In this document: positions 25,904 to 34,915 of the stretch, in pieces
Numbering within the stretch: position 1 is the stretch's first letter
Layout: each line of letters opens with the position of its first letter
Assembly (NCBI GenBank): GCA_018380885.1
Contig: JAGZSY010000021.1
Span: forward strand, 1 to 64,000
DNA: 64,000 nucleotides
Source: Enterocloster asparagiformis
GTDB taxonomy: Bacteria; Bacillota; Clostridia; Lachnospirales; Lachnospiraceae
Reading direction: 5' to 3'
Notes under the pieces: model-generated
Databases searched by the model: none
Seen by the model: the letters and a program-made list of their open reading frames with translations, nothing else
Told to the model about the DNA's origin: nothing
Translations under genes and position numbers: made by a program

Positions 25904-26692
25904 ATGGTTACAGGCATTATTTTAGCGGCAGCGGTCGTCGGTATTCTGGGTATTCTGATCGGTATATTCTTAGGCGTTGCCAGCGAGAAATTTAAAGTGG
26001 AAGTGGACGAGAAGGAGATTCTGGTCCGCAACGAGCTGCCGGGCAACAACTGCGGCGGCTGCGGATACGCGGGCTGTGACGCGCTGGCCAAGGCCATCGC
26101 GGCGGGCCAGGCGGACGTGGGCGCATGTCCGGTGGGCGGCGCTTCCGCGGCGGAGAAGATCGGCGCCATCATGGGCGTGGCCGGCGGAGCCGCCGACAAG
26201 AAGGTGGCCTTTGTCAAGTGCTCCGGCACCTGCGATAAGACCAAGGTGCAGTACAATTATTACGGCGTGGACGACTGCCAGAAGGTTTCCGTGGTGCCGG
26301 GAGCGGGCGAGAAGGCCTGCGCCTACGGGTGTATGGGATACGGCTCCTGCGTGAAGGCCTGCGCTTTCGACGCCATCCATGTGGTGGACGGAGTGGCCGT
26401 GGTGGACAAGGAAAAATGCGTTGCCTGCGGCAAATGCGTGGCCTCCTGCCCCAACCACCTGATCGAGCTGGTTCCCTACAAGGCGGAGCACCTGGTGCGC
26501 TGCAATTCCCACGACAAGGGCAAGGACGTGAAGGCTGCCTGCGCGGCGGGCTGTATCGGCTGTACGCTGTGCACCAAGCAGTGTGAGTTCGACGCCATCC
26601 ACATGGAGAACAACCTGGCCGTGATCGATTACGAGAAGTGCACCAACTGCGGCAAGTGCGCCCAGAAGTGCCCGGCCAAGGTGATCCAGTAA
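25904..26692 (+). CDS. rnfB: Rnf complex subunit RnfB
   Basis: A 262-residue subunit that accepts electrons from ferredoxin. One N-terminal membrane helix (residues 1-25) is followed by a 4Fe-4S domain (NNCGGCGYAGCDALAKAI with a later CP at ACPVGG), then several ferredoxin-type clusters, including CVACGKCVASCP, CIGCTLCTKQC and CTNCGKCAQKCP. The SD is GAAGGAGGAGAAGG. It is the last gene of the operon and is followed by a terminator. Confidence 0.95.
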   Translation: MVTGIILAAAVVGILGILIGIFLGVASEKFKVEVDEKEILVRNELPGNNCGGCGYAGCDALAKAIAAGQADVGACPVGGASAAEKIGAIMGVAGGAADKKVAFVKCSGTCDKTKVQYNYYGVDDCQKVSVVPGAGEKACAYGCMGYGSCVKACAFDAIHVVDGVAVVDKEKCVACGKCVASCPNHLIELVPYKAEHLVRCNSHDKGKDVKAACAAGCIGCTLCTKQCEFDAIHMENNLAVIDYEKCTNCGKCAQKCPAKVIQ

Positions 26693-27001
26693 CAGGGCTG
26701 GGCCGTTAGGCAGAATGGTTTTTTATATCGGTAATATGTGACAAAATTAGAAGCCAGAGCGATTTGATATGCGCTCTGGCTTTTAAGATGCAAAGCGGAC
26801 AAGAGAACGTCCTTCTTTTCGTCTGATTTTGTTTCATGATACCGGTACAATGGGAAAAACAGGATGACCGGCGCCTTATAAAATGCTATGATGGTACAAA
26901 GAAGAAACATATACCTCGATTTGCTCGGCGCATTGACAACCTACGGTTTGCCGGATTGTGAAACAGGGCGCAGAAAAAGAAGAATGTGAGGGATGGGCTG
27001 T
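26693..27001 (+). other. Gap after rnf with terminator
   Basis: This 309-base gap holds the rnf terminator; after it base composition becomes visibly more AT-rich, which continues to about 31.4 kb. No clear promoter for the next gene is seen. Confidence 0.5.
26751..26786 (+). terminator. Intrinsic terminator of the rnf operon
   Basis: AAGCCAGAGCG (26751-26761) pairs with CGCTCTGGCTT (26772-26782), followed by TTAA; the symmetry may stop transcripts on both strands. Confidence 0.7.
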
Positions 27002-27394
27002 ATGGACATAAAAGAGTTTTGGAAAGCAGTATTGCAACAGGACAAGGCAGCGATTAAGGAGTTCTTTCATGCGGCGGCTTATGTGAATTGGCATTGCACA
27101 AATGAACATTTTACGGTGGATGAGTTTATTCAGGCAAATTGCGAGTATCCGGGAGATTGGGACGGAACAGTTGAGCGCATTGAGCGCATGGATGACCTGA
27201 TCATAACCGCAACCCGCGTATTCCCAAAGGACAGGTCTGCTTCGTTCCATGTAGTCTCATTTTTCCGGATAAAGGACCAAAAAATCATGTCCGCAGATGA
27301 ATACTGGTCTGATGATGGGGAAGCGCCGTTGTGGCGTAAGGAGATGCATATCGGTAATCCGATTGATTGCGACTGCAAATATATGAAATTGTGA
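27002..27394 (+). CDS. NTF2-like (SnoaL-type) small protein
   Basis: A 130-residue soluble protein with the cone-fold pattern: an N-terminal helix (KEFWKAVLQQDKAAIKEFF), then a strand segment with WHCTNEHFTVDEFIQANCEYPGDWDG, and a beta sheet ending in FRIKDQKIMSADEYWSDDGEAPLWR. That W/D-rich ending is typical of nuclear-transport-factor-2-like proteins of clostridia. Such proteins range from isomerases to binding proteins, so no reaction can be given. The ATG at 27002 is preferred for its GAGG spacing; ATG 26993 is also possible. It lies at the left of the AT-richer patch. Confidence 0.7.
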   Translation: MDIKEFWKAVLQQDKAAIKEFFHAAAYVNWHCTNEHFTVDEFIQANCEYPGDWDGTVERIERMDDLIITATRVFPKDRSASFHVVSFFRIKDQKIMSADEYWSDDGEAPLWRKEMHIGNPIDCDCKYMKL

Positions 27395-27620
27395 TGGCTG
27401 TCTGAATTGACATTCATGTTTTTTGGGGAGGCACACCATTTCCGGTAATTGGACTGCCGAGTGTCAGACCGTATGATACCGCCGGCTGCTGCTGAGTCAT
27501 TAAAAAATGTAGGGCATACAATTCTTGGCTTTTCGGGAAAAGCAAGGACTGTTATAATGCAAAAGAAGCAGTAAATACTGTCAGACAATGGAGATAGAGA
27601 CAGGAAATGGAGTGGCAGGA

Positions 27621-29405
27621 ATGGAACAACGAGGGCGGAGCAGAAAAAAGCCGCAGATGAGACCGGTATTGGAGGCGGAAAGGGATCGCAGGAAGGCAGC
27701 AAGAAAAACAAGAGGTCCCATGTGCGGGAGAAAGCGAAAGCGGAGTAAAGTGCGTTCGATTAAAATGATCGTAGGCTTTGTGCTATTACTGACGATTGGA
27801 TATATGGCGGTTGGCTTGCATTATAAAGATTCCTTTCTTCCCAACACGGTTATCGGCGGAATGGAAGTAGGCGGGATGACAGTGGAGGAAATCCAAAGCT
27901 GTATGCGGGAGGGGGTTGAACGCTACCAGCTTGTGATTAGAGAGAGGGATGGCCGTGAGGAAGTGATTGAGGGGAAAGACATTGGGCTTCAACCGTTGTA
28001 TGACGGCAGCCTTGAGCGCATTTTAAGAGGACAGAATCCGTTTTTATGGGGAATGAAGTGGATGACAGGCGAGGCATACGAACAAAATTGTACGATAATG
28101 TATGACAGGGAGCGGTTGGAAGCGCTTGTCTCCGGCTTAGAATGCCTGAATCCGGAGAAAATGACAGAACCGGCCAATGCCTCCCTGGTCTGGCAGAAGG
28201 ATAAGGGCCTTGTGATTGTGCCGGAAAAAAGAGGAAACGAACCTGTTTATGAGCGTCTTTTGGAAGCGATAGAAACAGCGGTGGCCGGCTTGAAACCCGG
28301 GATTTCTTTGGAGGAGCTGGGGATTTACAGGGAACCGGAGATTAGGGCAGATGATCCGGCTTTGCTGAATCAAAAGGAGCAGTGGGAACAATATACTTCG
28401 GCGAATGTGACCTATCGGTTTGGAAGCCGTTCGGAGGTGGTGGATGGATCGATCATTGCAGGTTGGCTGACAGCGGATGAAAACGGAGAAACGGTGATTG
28501 ACCGCATAAAGGTTGAGGAATATGTGAAGGGGCTCGCAAAGAAGTACAATACGGCTTACCGCGCCAGAGAGCTAAAAACTTCTTATGGTCCGACTGTAAA
28601 AATCACAAAGGGACACTATGGGTGGATAATAGACCAGAAGGCGGAGGCGGAGAAATTGATTGAGATGATAGATGCAGGCCAGAGCGGAGAGCGGGAGCCG
28701 GTTTACCTTCAGACTGCCAACAGCCACGATGGGCCGGATTATGGCGATACATATGTGGAGATGAATCTGACGGCCCAGCATCTGTTTTACTATAAGAAGG
28801 GGGAATTGCTTGTTGAATCAGATTTTGTGTCCGGGGATGAGGCAAAGGGCTGGAGCACTCCTGAAGGGAGCTATGAGTTGACTTATAAGCAGAAAGACGC
28901 TATCTTAAAGGGGAGCAATTACAGAACGCCGGTGACCTATTGGATGCCCTTCAATGGAAATATCGGAATGCATGATGGCTACTGGCGTTCCAGCTTTGGC
29001 GGAACAATTTACAAAAAGAACGGCTCTCATGGCTGTGTGAACCTGCCCCCGGCGGTTGCAAAGACTATTTTTGAGAACATTGAAAAGGGGACTCCGGTCC
29101 TCTGCTATCATTTAGATGGCACGGAAACCAATCGGACGACAAGGGATGCCTCTGCAAAGGACGCCGGCCATGTGGGGAAAGAACAGGAGTCAGCACCGGC
29201 AATCTCACCGCCGGCGGAGACGGCGGCAGAAGCGGCGGAGACGGAAGGGACGGCGCCGGAAGAGACCGTTCCGGCAAAGCCTGATTTGGAGGAAACGATT
29301 CCGGCGGGACCCGCTCAGACGGAAAGCGCGCCCGCCCCGGAAGCGGGGGCGGCGGAGCCGGGGGTACGGACAGAGGCCCCGACGGAGCCGGCCCCTTCGG
29401 ATTAA
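27621..29405 (+). CDS. Membrane-anchored L,D-transpeptidase (YkuD) with PG-binding domain
   Basis: A 594-residue cell-wall enzyme. Residues 1-46 are very basic, and a single membrane helix follows (MIVGFVLLLTIGYMAVGL). The external part starts with a PG_binding_4-like region and ends with a YkuD domain: IGMHDGYW then GSHGCVNLPP, where the Cys (about residue 472) is the nucleophile. It forms 3-3 cross-links or attaches proteins to peptidoglycan, and such enzymes resist many beta-lactams. About 90 C-terminal residues are Ala/Pro/Glu/Thr-rich and probably extended. I prefer the ATG at 27621 (GGAG eight bases upstream) over 27588, which has no SD. Confidence 0.88.
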   Translation: MEQRGRSRKKPQMRPVLEAERDRRKAARKTRGPMCGRKRKRSKVRSIKMIVGFVLLLTIGYMAVGLHYKDSFLPNTVIGGMEVGGMTVEEIQSCMREGVERYQLVIRERDGREEVIEGKDIGLQPLYDGSLERILRGQNPFLWGMKWMTGEAYEQNCTIMYDRERLEALVSGLECLNPEKMTEPANASLVWQKDKGLVIVPEKRGNEPVYERLLEAIETAVAGLKPGISLEELGIYREPEIRADDPALLNQKEQWEQYTSANVTYRFGSRSEVVDGSIIAGWLTADENGETVIDRIKVEEYVKGLAKKYNTAYRARELKTSYGPTVKITKGHYGWIIDQKAEAEKLIEMIDAGQSGEREPVYLQTANSHDGPDYGDTYVEMNLTAQHLFYYKKGELLVESDFVSGDEAKGWSTPEGSYELTYKQKDAILKGSNYRTPVTYWMPFNGNIGMHDGYWRSSFGGTIYKKNGSHGCVNLPPAVAKTIFENIEKGTPVLCYHLDGTETNRTTRDASAKDAGHVGKEQESAPAISPPAETAAEAAETEGTAPEETVPAKPDLEETIPAGPAQTESAPAPEAGAAEPGVRTEAPTEPAPSD

Positions 29406-29472
29406 AAGCCCATAGGGATTGCCGGGCCTCTGTTATGATGAAATTATCTTGGGGAACCTGGAGGATAGTACC

Positions 29473-30876
29473 ATGCCTGTAAATTCATTTGAAGATTATC
29501 CCATGTCCTGGAAACCGGATCGAAATAGATTGACGCACCCGCTTTATTATTGCCTCGCCGATTTGATGGAGCAGGATATAAAAAGCGGTAGACTCCCGGC
29601 GGGAACAAAGCTGCCGCCTCAGAGGGAGCTGGCTGATTTTTTGGATTTGAACCTGAGCACGATTACAAAGGCCTATAAGCTGGGAGAGATGCGGGGGCTG
29701 ATCCATGCGGTTACAGGGAAAGGGACATTTGTGACGCCCTATGCAGACGCTCCCACGTCAACCGTGGAGAAAAGCACGCGGGCAAAGATTGAACTGGCTG
29801 TGATTCATCCGTTTTATGAGTCGAACAGGGATATTCGTGACTTGACCATAGAGCTTTTGAAAAAGCCGGGGGCGGAACGGCTGTTTGAATATTCCCATCC
29901 TCTGGGGGATAGAGGGCAAATCATGACAGCCGCCCGGTGGCTGAGGCGAAGCGGAATTGGAGCGGATGAACATAACACGATGATTGCAAGCGGCGCTCAG
30001 AATGCACTGGCAACCATTCTCTCGTCTCTGTTTGAGGCTGGGGATTGTATTGCGGTGGATACCTACACTTATCCCAATTTTATTAGTCTGGCAAACCTGC
30101 TTTACCTGCAGCTTGTGCCCATTGAAAACGACGAAGGGGGAATGCTGCCGGAAAAACTGGAAAAGGCGTGCGCTCTGCGCAAAATAAAAGGCATTTACAT
30201 GATGCCGGCGGGAAGCAATCCCACGAACATTGCTTTTACCAGCGAGCGGAAAAAAGCAATTGGTAATATAATCCGAAAAAGAAATTTAATTGCGATTGAG
30301 GACGATAATTATGCGGCCCTCCTGGAGGAGCCTTATGCGCCGGTGACGCTGGAGGCGCCGGAACATTGCATTTATCTCAGCGGGCTGTCAAAGCCTCTTT
30401 GCCCGGGACTTCGGATTGCCTATCTGTATTTGCCGGAACGGTTTATTGCGACAATGGAGCAGGGGATGTTTAGCCAGTATCTAAAAATCTCTTCTTTAAA
30501 TATAGAAATAGCTGCGGAAATGATACGGAGCGGGCTGGATCAGAAGATTATTCGAAGAAAGCGGAAAGCGGCGGCCAAAAGAAATCAAATTTATGCTTCG
30601 TTTTTCCCGGAAAGTGAGGTGTATCCAAACTCCTATTATCAGTGGCTGCAGCTGCCGGAGACCTGTACCGGAAGGATGTGCGAGATAGAGCTGGCAAACA
30701 GAGGCATCAGCGTGTTTGGCGCGGAGCGGTTTTTCTGCGGAAATACGGAGAGGGCCAACGCTTTGCGAATTGCGACCTGCTCGGCAGAAAGTGAAAGCCA
30801 GTTGAAGGAGGGACTGAGGGAGGTAAAACAGCTTATAGATAAACAGAAAAGCAGGGCGCCGGTTTTTATTGTGTAA
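29473..30876 (+). CDS. MocR-type (GntR-aminotransferase) regulator or PLP enzyme
   Basis: A 467-residue chimera. Residues 10-85 are a GntR winged helix (RLPAGTKLPPQRELADFLDL and GLIHAVTGKGTF). The rest is a fold-type I aminotransferase: GSNPTNIAF, AIEDDNYAALLEEP and LSGLSKPLCPGLRIAYL, in which the Lys of SGLSKP should bind PLP. MocR proteins usually sense PLP or an amino-acid adduct and act on a neighbouring gene; here the neighbours are an L,D-transpeptidase upstream and a DUF4303 gene downstream. The ATG at 29473 follows GGAGG at eight bases; the longer start at 29419 has none. The codons are AT-richer than in the core genes. Confidence 0.87.
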   Translation: MPVNSFEDYPMSWKPDRNRLTHPLYYCLADLMEQDIKSGRLPAGTKLPPQRELADFLDLNLSTITKAYKLGEMRGLIHAVTGKGTFVTPYADAPTSTVEKSTRAKIELAVIHPFYESNRDIRDLTIELLKKPGAERLFEYSHPLGDRGQIMTAARWLRRSGIGADEHNTMIASGAQNALATILSSLFEAGDCIAVDTYTYPNFISLANLLYLQLVPIENDEGGMLPEKLEKACALRKIKGIYMMPAGSNPTNIAFTSERKKAIGNIIRKRNLIAIEDDNYAALLEEPYAPVTLEAPEHCIYLSGLSKPLCPGLRIAYLYLPERFIATMEQGMFSQYLKISSLNIEIAAEMIRSGLDQKIIRRKRKAAAKRNQIYASFFPESEVYPNSYYQWLQLPETCTGRMCEIELANRGISVFGAERFFCGNTERANALRIATCSAESESQLKEGLREVKQLIDKQKSRAPVFIV

Positions 30877-30918
30877 AAGGGTGAAAAATTACAATCAGGA
30901 TTGGAGGAACATATAAGG

Positions 30919-31470
30919 ATGGAAAAATGCGATCATGAGCTTGTTGAAGCCTTTGTAAAGGCTGTGGGCAATTCCCTTTCTTCTTTAAAAAGTACACACG
31001 ACGAACAGTTCTACTACTATGCGTTTGTCTTTGATTCGGGTTTGCATCCCTATATTTCGGCATGGTCTTACGAAGCCTTGGAAAAATCAATGTGCGAAAA
31101 CGAGATCGTTGAGGAGGACGAGAAAAACTGGTGGAAATGGGATTACGCAGACTCCCCGTATGTGGTTTACGGGTATGAGGAATTTTTTGGCGAAGTAAAC
31201 GAATTGCTGGATCAAAGGGCGGAAGGATTATCGGAAGAGGCGCTTTACGGACGTGAATGGAACATACGAATTGCATCCATGGAGGAAGCGATGAAAAGAC
31301 TTGACCGGACGGGATTTTTTGGAACCGGCAGTGAGCGGAAAAACGTGGTCGTCAATGTGGAGGCCGCGCCGCCTGATGGCGAAGAATACGACAGGGCGCT
31401 GCGCTTAAATCCGGGCTCCCCGCTGTTGGACGAATATTTAAATTGCTGTGAGGAGCCGGACAGCGATTGA
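30919..31470 (+). CDS. DUF4303 domain protein
   Basis: A 183-residue acidic cytoplasmic protein. The pattern FYYYAFVFDSGLHPYISAWSYEALE matches DUF4303, a family of unknown function often found with SMI1/KNR4-type immunity proteins. No signal peptide or membrane segment is present. The ATG at 30919 follows GGAGG; a TTG at 30901 in the same frame overlaps that SD. No toxin gene is adjacent, so an immunity role is not supported by the context here. Confidence 0.72.
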   Translation: MEKCDHELVEAFVKAVGNSLSSLKSTHDEQFYYYAFVFDSGLHPYISAWSYEALEKSMCENEIVEEDEKNWWKWDYADSPYVVYGYEEFFGEVNELLDQRAEGLSEEALYGREWNIRIASMEEAMKRLDRTGFFGTGSERKNVVVNVEAAPPDGEEYDRALRLNPGSPLLDEYLNCCEEPDSD

Positions 31471-31597
31471 GCCGTTTGCCAATGGATCTTCCGGCCTGAG
31501 CGCGCGGCATGTCGGAGGGGGCCGGATTTGGCCTCAGAGGCGGCCAGGCATTCTCGGCCCGGGAAGCCGCAGAGGGGACGGAGTCACAAAATTTAAC

Positions 31598-31652
31598 GCG
31601 AAAAAAGAGGGTTTGCAGTGTGGTGTCTGTGCTGTAAACCCTCTTTTTGCGT
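31598..31652. terminator. Bidirectional terminator between DUF4303 and symporter genes
   Basis: AAAAAGAGGGTTTGCAG and its near-perfect complement (CTGTAAACCCTCTTTTT) flank a 13-base loop; A- and T-runs at the two ends serve both the + gene and the convergent - gene. Confidence 0.85.
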
Positions 31653-31659
31653 TTGGTGG

Positions 31660-33225
31660 TTATTTGCGCTTCCGGAATGCCGGCGAATCAAAGTCCTTGT
31701 CCTCCGGCAGCACCTTACGGCTGGTTGCCTCCACCAGGTCGTTGTAGCAGGAGAACACTTCCTCGGTCAGCTCCCGTTTCAGTTTCGGCGTGACCAGGGA
31801 TACCAAGGGCACTGCGATCAGCCCGGCGACCATGGCGATTGCGCCCGCGTTGATCGGCGAGGCTATATAATGAAGGAACAGGTTCGAGACCGTAATTCCC
31901 ACGCCGATGAGGAAGCTGATCCAAACAGAGGCGCGCGTCACGCCTTTCCAGTAAAGCCCGTACAGGAAGGGGGCCAGGAAGGCTCCGGCCAGCGCGCCCC
32001 AGGAAATCCCCATCAGCTGGGCGATGAAATCCGGCGGGTCCAGGGCCAGCACCACGCTGATCACGATAAATACCAGGATCAGCCCCTGCATCAGCACCAG
32101 CTGCGTGCGGTCCTTCATGTCCTTGACCAGGTTGCCCTTGATGAAATCCAGGGCCAGGGTGGAGCTGGAGGTGAGCACCAGGGAGGACAAGGTGGACATG
32201 GAGGCCGACAGCACCAGCATCACCACAATCCCGATCAGCAGATCAGGCAGCCCTGAGAGCATGGCGGGGATTACGGAGTCGTAGGCCACGGTCCCTGCGG
32301 CCGTGTACACCGCCGGGCTGTCAAAGAGCCGCCCGAAGCCGCCCAGAAAGTAGCTGCCGCCGGAGATCACGATGGCGAACACCGTTGAGATCACTGTGCC
32401 CGTGGCGATAGCCTTCTCGCTGCGGATCGTGTAGAACTTGTGGATCATCTGCGGAAGCCCCCAGGTTCCCAGGGAGGTCAGTATCACCACGCCCAGCAGG
32501 TTTAAGGGGTCGGGTCCGAAGAAGGAGGTGTACGCGCCCGGCTGCCCCAGAGTGCCCGGCACCTCGCTGGGAATCTGCGCCAGCTTGCCCACCGCTGCGG
32601 TGAAACCGCCCTGTCCGTTCAGCACGCTGAGGATAATCGCCACGATTCCGGCCAGCATGATGATGCCCTGGATAAAGTCGTTGATTGCAGTGGCCATGTA
32701 GCCGCCCAGGATCACGTAGACGGCGGTGAGACAGGCCATTGCCACCACACAGGCCGTATACGGCACGTCGAAGGCCATTCCGAACAGCCGTGACAGACCG
32801 TTGTACACGGAGGCGGTGTAGGGGATGAGGAATACGAAAATAATCGCCGAGGCCACGATTTTAAGCGCCTTGCTGTCAAAACGGCTGCCGAAGAACTCAG
32901 GCATGGTGGCGGCGGACAGATGCTTTGTCATCACCCGGGTGCGCCTGCCCAACACCACCCAGGCCAGCAGGCTGCCGATCAGCGCGTTTCCCAGGCCGAT
33001 CCAGGTGGAGGCCAGGCCGTATTTCCAACCGAACTGCCCGGCATATCCGATGAACACAACTGCGGAAAAGTAGGATGTCCCGTAGGCGAAAGCCGTGAGC
33101 CAGGGGCCCACGCCGCGTCCGCCCAGCACAAAATCATTTACATTGGTGGCGTGCCGGCGCGAGCAGAATCCCACCACAATCATGATGGAAAAAAAGATGA
33201 CGAGCAGCGCAATTTTGATAAACAT
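31660..33225 (-). CDS. Sodium:solute symporter (SSS family)
   Basis: A 521-residue carrier with about thirteen membrane segments. It opens with VGFCSRRHATNVNDFVLGGRGVGPWLTAFAYGTSYFSAVVFIG, typical of SSS proteins; SASMSTLSSLVLTSSSTLALDFI in helix 8 is the Na+-binding Ser/Thr region. It imports an organic solute with Na+; proline, pantothenate or a monocarboxylate are usual, and I cannot tell which. I choose the ATG at 33225 since GGAGGAAGG lies upstream; 33273 has no SD. It stands alone, convergent with the DUF4303 gene. The Na+ gradient could come from the Rnf complex 5 kb away. Confidence 0.88.
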   Translation of the reverse strand: MFIKIALLVIFFSIMIVVGFCSRRHATNVNDFVLGGRGVGPWLTAFAYGTSYFSAVVFIGYAGQFGWKYGLASTWIGLGNALIGSLLAWVVLGRRTRVMTKHLSAATMPEFFGSRFDSKALKIVASAIIFVFLIPYTASVYNGLSRLFGMAFDVPYTACVVAMACLTAVYVILGGYMATAINDFIQGIIMLAGIVAIILSVLNGQGGFTAAVGKLAQIPSEVPGTLGQPGAYTSFFGPDPLNLLGVVILTSLGTWGLPQMIHKFYTIRSEKAIATGTVISTVFAIVISGGSYFLGGFGRLFDSPAVYTAAGTVAYDSVIPAMLSGLPDLLIGIVVMLVLSASMSTLSSLVLTSSSTLALDFIKGNLVKDMKDRTQLVLMQGLILVFIVISVVLALDPPDFIAQLMGISWGALAGAFLAPFLYGLYWKGVTRASVWISFLIGVGITVSNLFLHYIASPINAGAIAMVAGLIAVPLVSLVTPKLKRELTEEVFSCYNDLVEATSRKVLPEDKDFDSPAFRKRK

Positions 33226-33903
33226 GGAACCTTCCTCCTGGGTTTTGGCAGACTGCCCGGAGCCTTCCGACAAGTCTGCTTTAATGGTTAAAACTTCTGA
33301 ACTTTAATGTATCAAAGTATCGGCCATAAGTCAAATACTTTTGAAGGGCAAACACACATTTTGGAATAAGTGCACAAAATATGTGACGGAAATTTGACAG
33401 ATCAGCCAGCGCAAATTCCGGGCATAAAACGTGGGGGTTGTGCAGTTGCCGCAGCCTATTTTATGGAAAAAATGCCAAAAGTGGGGGATGCGCACTTTTT
33501 TGCCGACAGGAAGCGACAGGAAAAACCAGGATTTAAAATGTAAAATATATACTGATTTAGTAAAAAAAAGTTAACATAAATTAGGAATCAAAAAAACCAA
33601 ATTTTATAGATCGATTAAAAATTAATAATAATGTAACATTATTGTAAAATATATATGGGATAAATGCATGACAAAACTCTTGAATATAGTAAAAATCATG
33701 TAATAAATGTATAATAGAGACAGGGGGAGAAAAAACCTTGCGAAAAAATGTAACAAATATGTTAAATCACCATTGACAGCACGGGATCAAATCCCATATA
33801 ATTACCCATACATCCCCGGAAAATGAGGCAAAAGTGGGAGAAAGCCCACAATTATGGAAAGCGAGAAATAAGAAATTTCGACTTTCAGGAAAGAGGAGTA
33901 TGT
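33226..33903 (+). other. 678-base AT-rich intergenic region
   Basis: Separates the divergent symporter and SleB-like hydrolase genes. From about 33540 it is very AT-rich. It holds the near-perfect dyad AATAATGTAACATTATT (33627-33643) and a strong promoter for the hydrolase at 33773. A hydrolase frame extended upstream to 33823 has no SD. Confidence 0.55.
33773..33802 (+). promoter_or_regulatory. Strong SigA promoter with dyad in the spacer
   Basis: TTGACA (33773-33778) and TATAAT (33797-33802), 18-base spacing, both consensus. The spacer contains GGGATCAAATCCC (33783-33795), a perfect dyad with a 3-base centre, placed as a repressor operator would be. Confidence 0.75.
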
Positions 33904-34788
33904 ATGCTGACATTGCGTTCATTCTTTGAGTCCGTATTTCTGTTTGTAAAGTCCCTTGCAGTTAAAGTGACGAAACAGATGTACCGCTCCTCCTCCGTGA
34001 TCGTCACCGGAGTTATGGTGGTAGCCGTGATCTCTTTTTCAGCCAATGGATTTGGCGGCAGCGGCAAAAACGCCATGGCGGCCCCTGTTATAGAAGAAAG
34101 CGGCGAAGGTGAGACGGAAGCGGAGGAAGAGCCTGCGGACCTTGGAATCACAGGTACTACAGAAGCAAAAATACAAATCGGACTCACAAACGCGGGTAGT
34201 GTCGGACAGCAGCTGGCTGGCGACCTGCTTGCGCAGAGCGTCCGACAAAAGCAAGAGGAAGAGAAAGCCGCCCAGGCGGAGATCGAAGCCCTTAAGAAAC
34301 AAATTTTAAAGCAGCAGCAAGAAGAAAAAGCGCGCAGAGAAGCAGAGGAAGCAAAAAAGAAGGCGGAGGCGGCCAGGCGTGAGGCGGAAGAGAAGCGCAG
34401 GGCGAAAAGGCGCATCAAGTACACGGAGGAAGATTACCAGGTACTTCTGCGCATTGTCCAGGCCGAAGCCGGAATCTGCGATGCGCGGGGAAAAATACTG
34501 GTGGCGGATGTGATCATCAACCGGGTGCTGTCGGACGAATTTCCGGATAGCGTGACCGCGGTGGTCTATGCGCCCTCCCAGTTCCAGCCCGTATCCAACG
34601 GAAGCATCAATTCCGTGAAGGTGACGGCGGAGACCATCGAGTGTGTGAACCGCGCCCTGGACGGGGAGGATTACTCCCAGGGAGCCCTGTTTTTTATGAA
34701 CAGGAAGGGCTCGGGCAGCGCGGCCTCCTGGTTTGACCGCCATCTGGACTATCTGTTTGCCCACGACGGCCACGAGTTTTTCAAGTGA
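33904..34788 (+). CDS. SleB-like cell wall hydrolase with coiled-coil linker
   Basis: A 294-residue protein. A hydrophobic segment (SSSVIVTGVMVVAVISFSANGFG, about residues 30-52) is a membrane anchor or signal. A long Lys/Glu/Ala/Gln coiled coil follows (about 115-178). The C-terminal 120 residues are a Hydrolase_2 domain: LLRIVQAEAGICDARGKILVADVIINRVLS with the catalytic-type Glu, then FQPVSNGSI. SleB-type enzymes are peptidoglycan lytic transglycosylases used in spore germination or wall turnover; the N-terminal anchor suggests a vegetative or envelope role. The ATG at 33904 follows GAGGAG. Confidence 0.85.
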   Translation: MLTLRSFFESVFLFVKSLAVKVTKQMYRSSSVIVTGVMVVAVISFSANGFGGSGKNAMAAPVIEESGEGETEAEEEPADLGITGTTEAKIQIGLTNAGSVGQQLAGDLLAQSVRQKQEEEKAAQAEIEALKKQILKQQQEEKARREAEEAKKKAEAARREAEEKRRAKRRIKYTEEDYQVLLRIVQAEAGICDARGKILVADVIINRVLSDEFPDSVTAVVYAPSQFQPVSNGSINSVKVTAETIECVNRALDGEDYSQGALFFMNRKGSGSAASWFDRHLDYLFAHDGHEFFK

Positions 34789-34915
34789 CGCCCGTTTTCG
34801 GGAACGTGACTTTTTTGAATCCGGGGATTGAGTTTGTCCGTGGTTTGGGTGTATACTGGATATGGTCCGGAGCGGCAGCGGTTTCCGGGCACATGGGATA
34901 AAGGAGACTGGGACG

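Noticed and set aside
31618..32256. 212-residue His/Gln/Gly-rich frame opposite the symporter
   Set aside because: Composition of a reverse-complement shadow, and it runs through a terminator.
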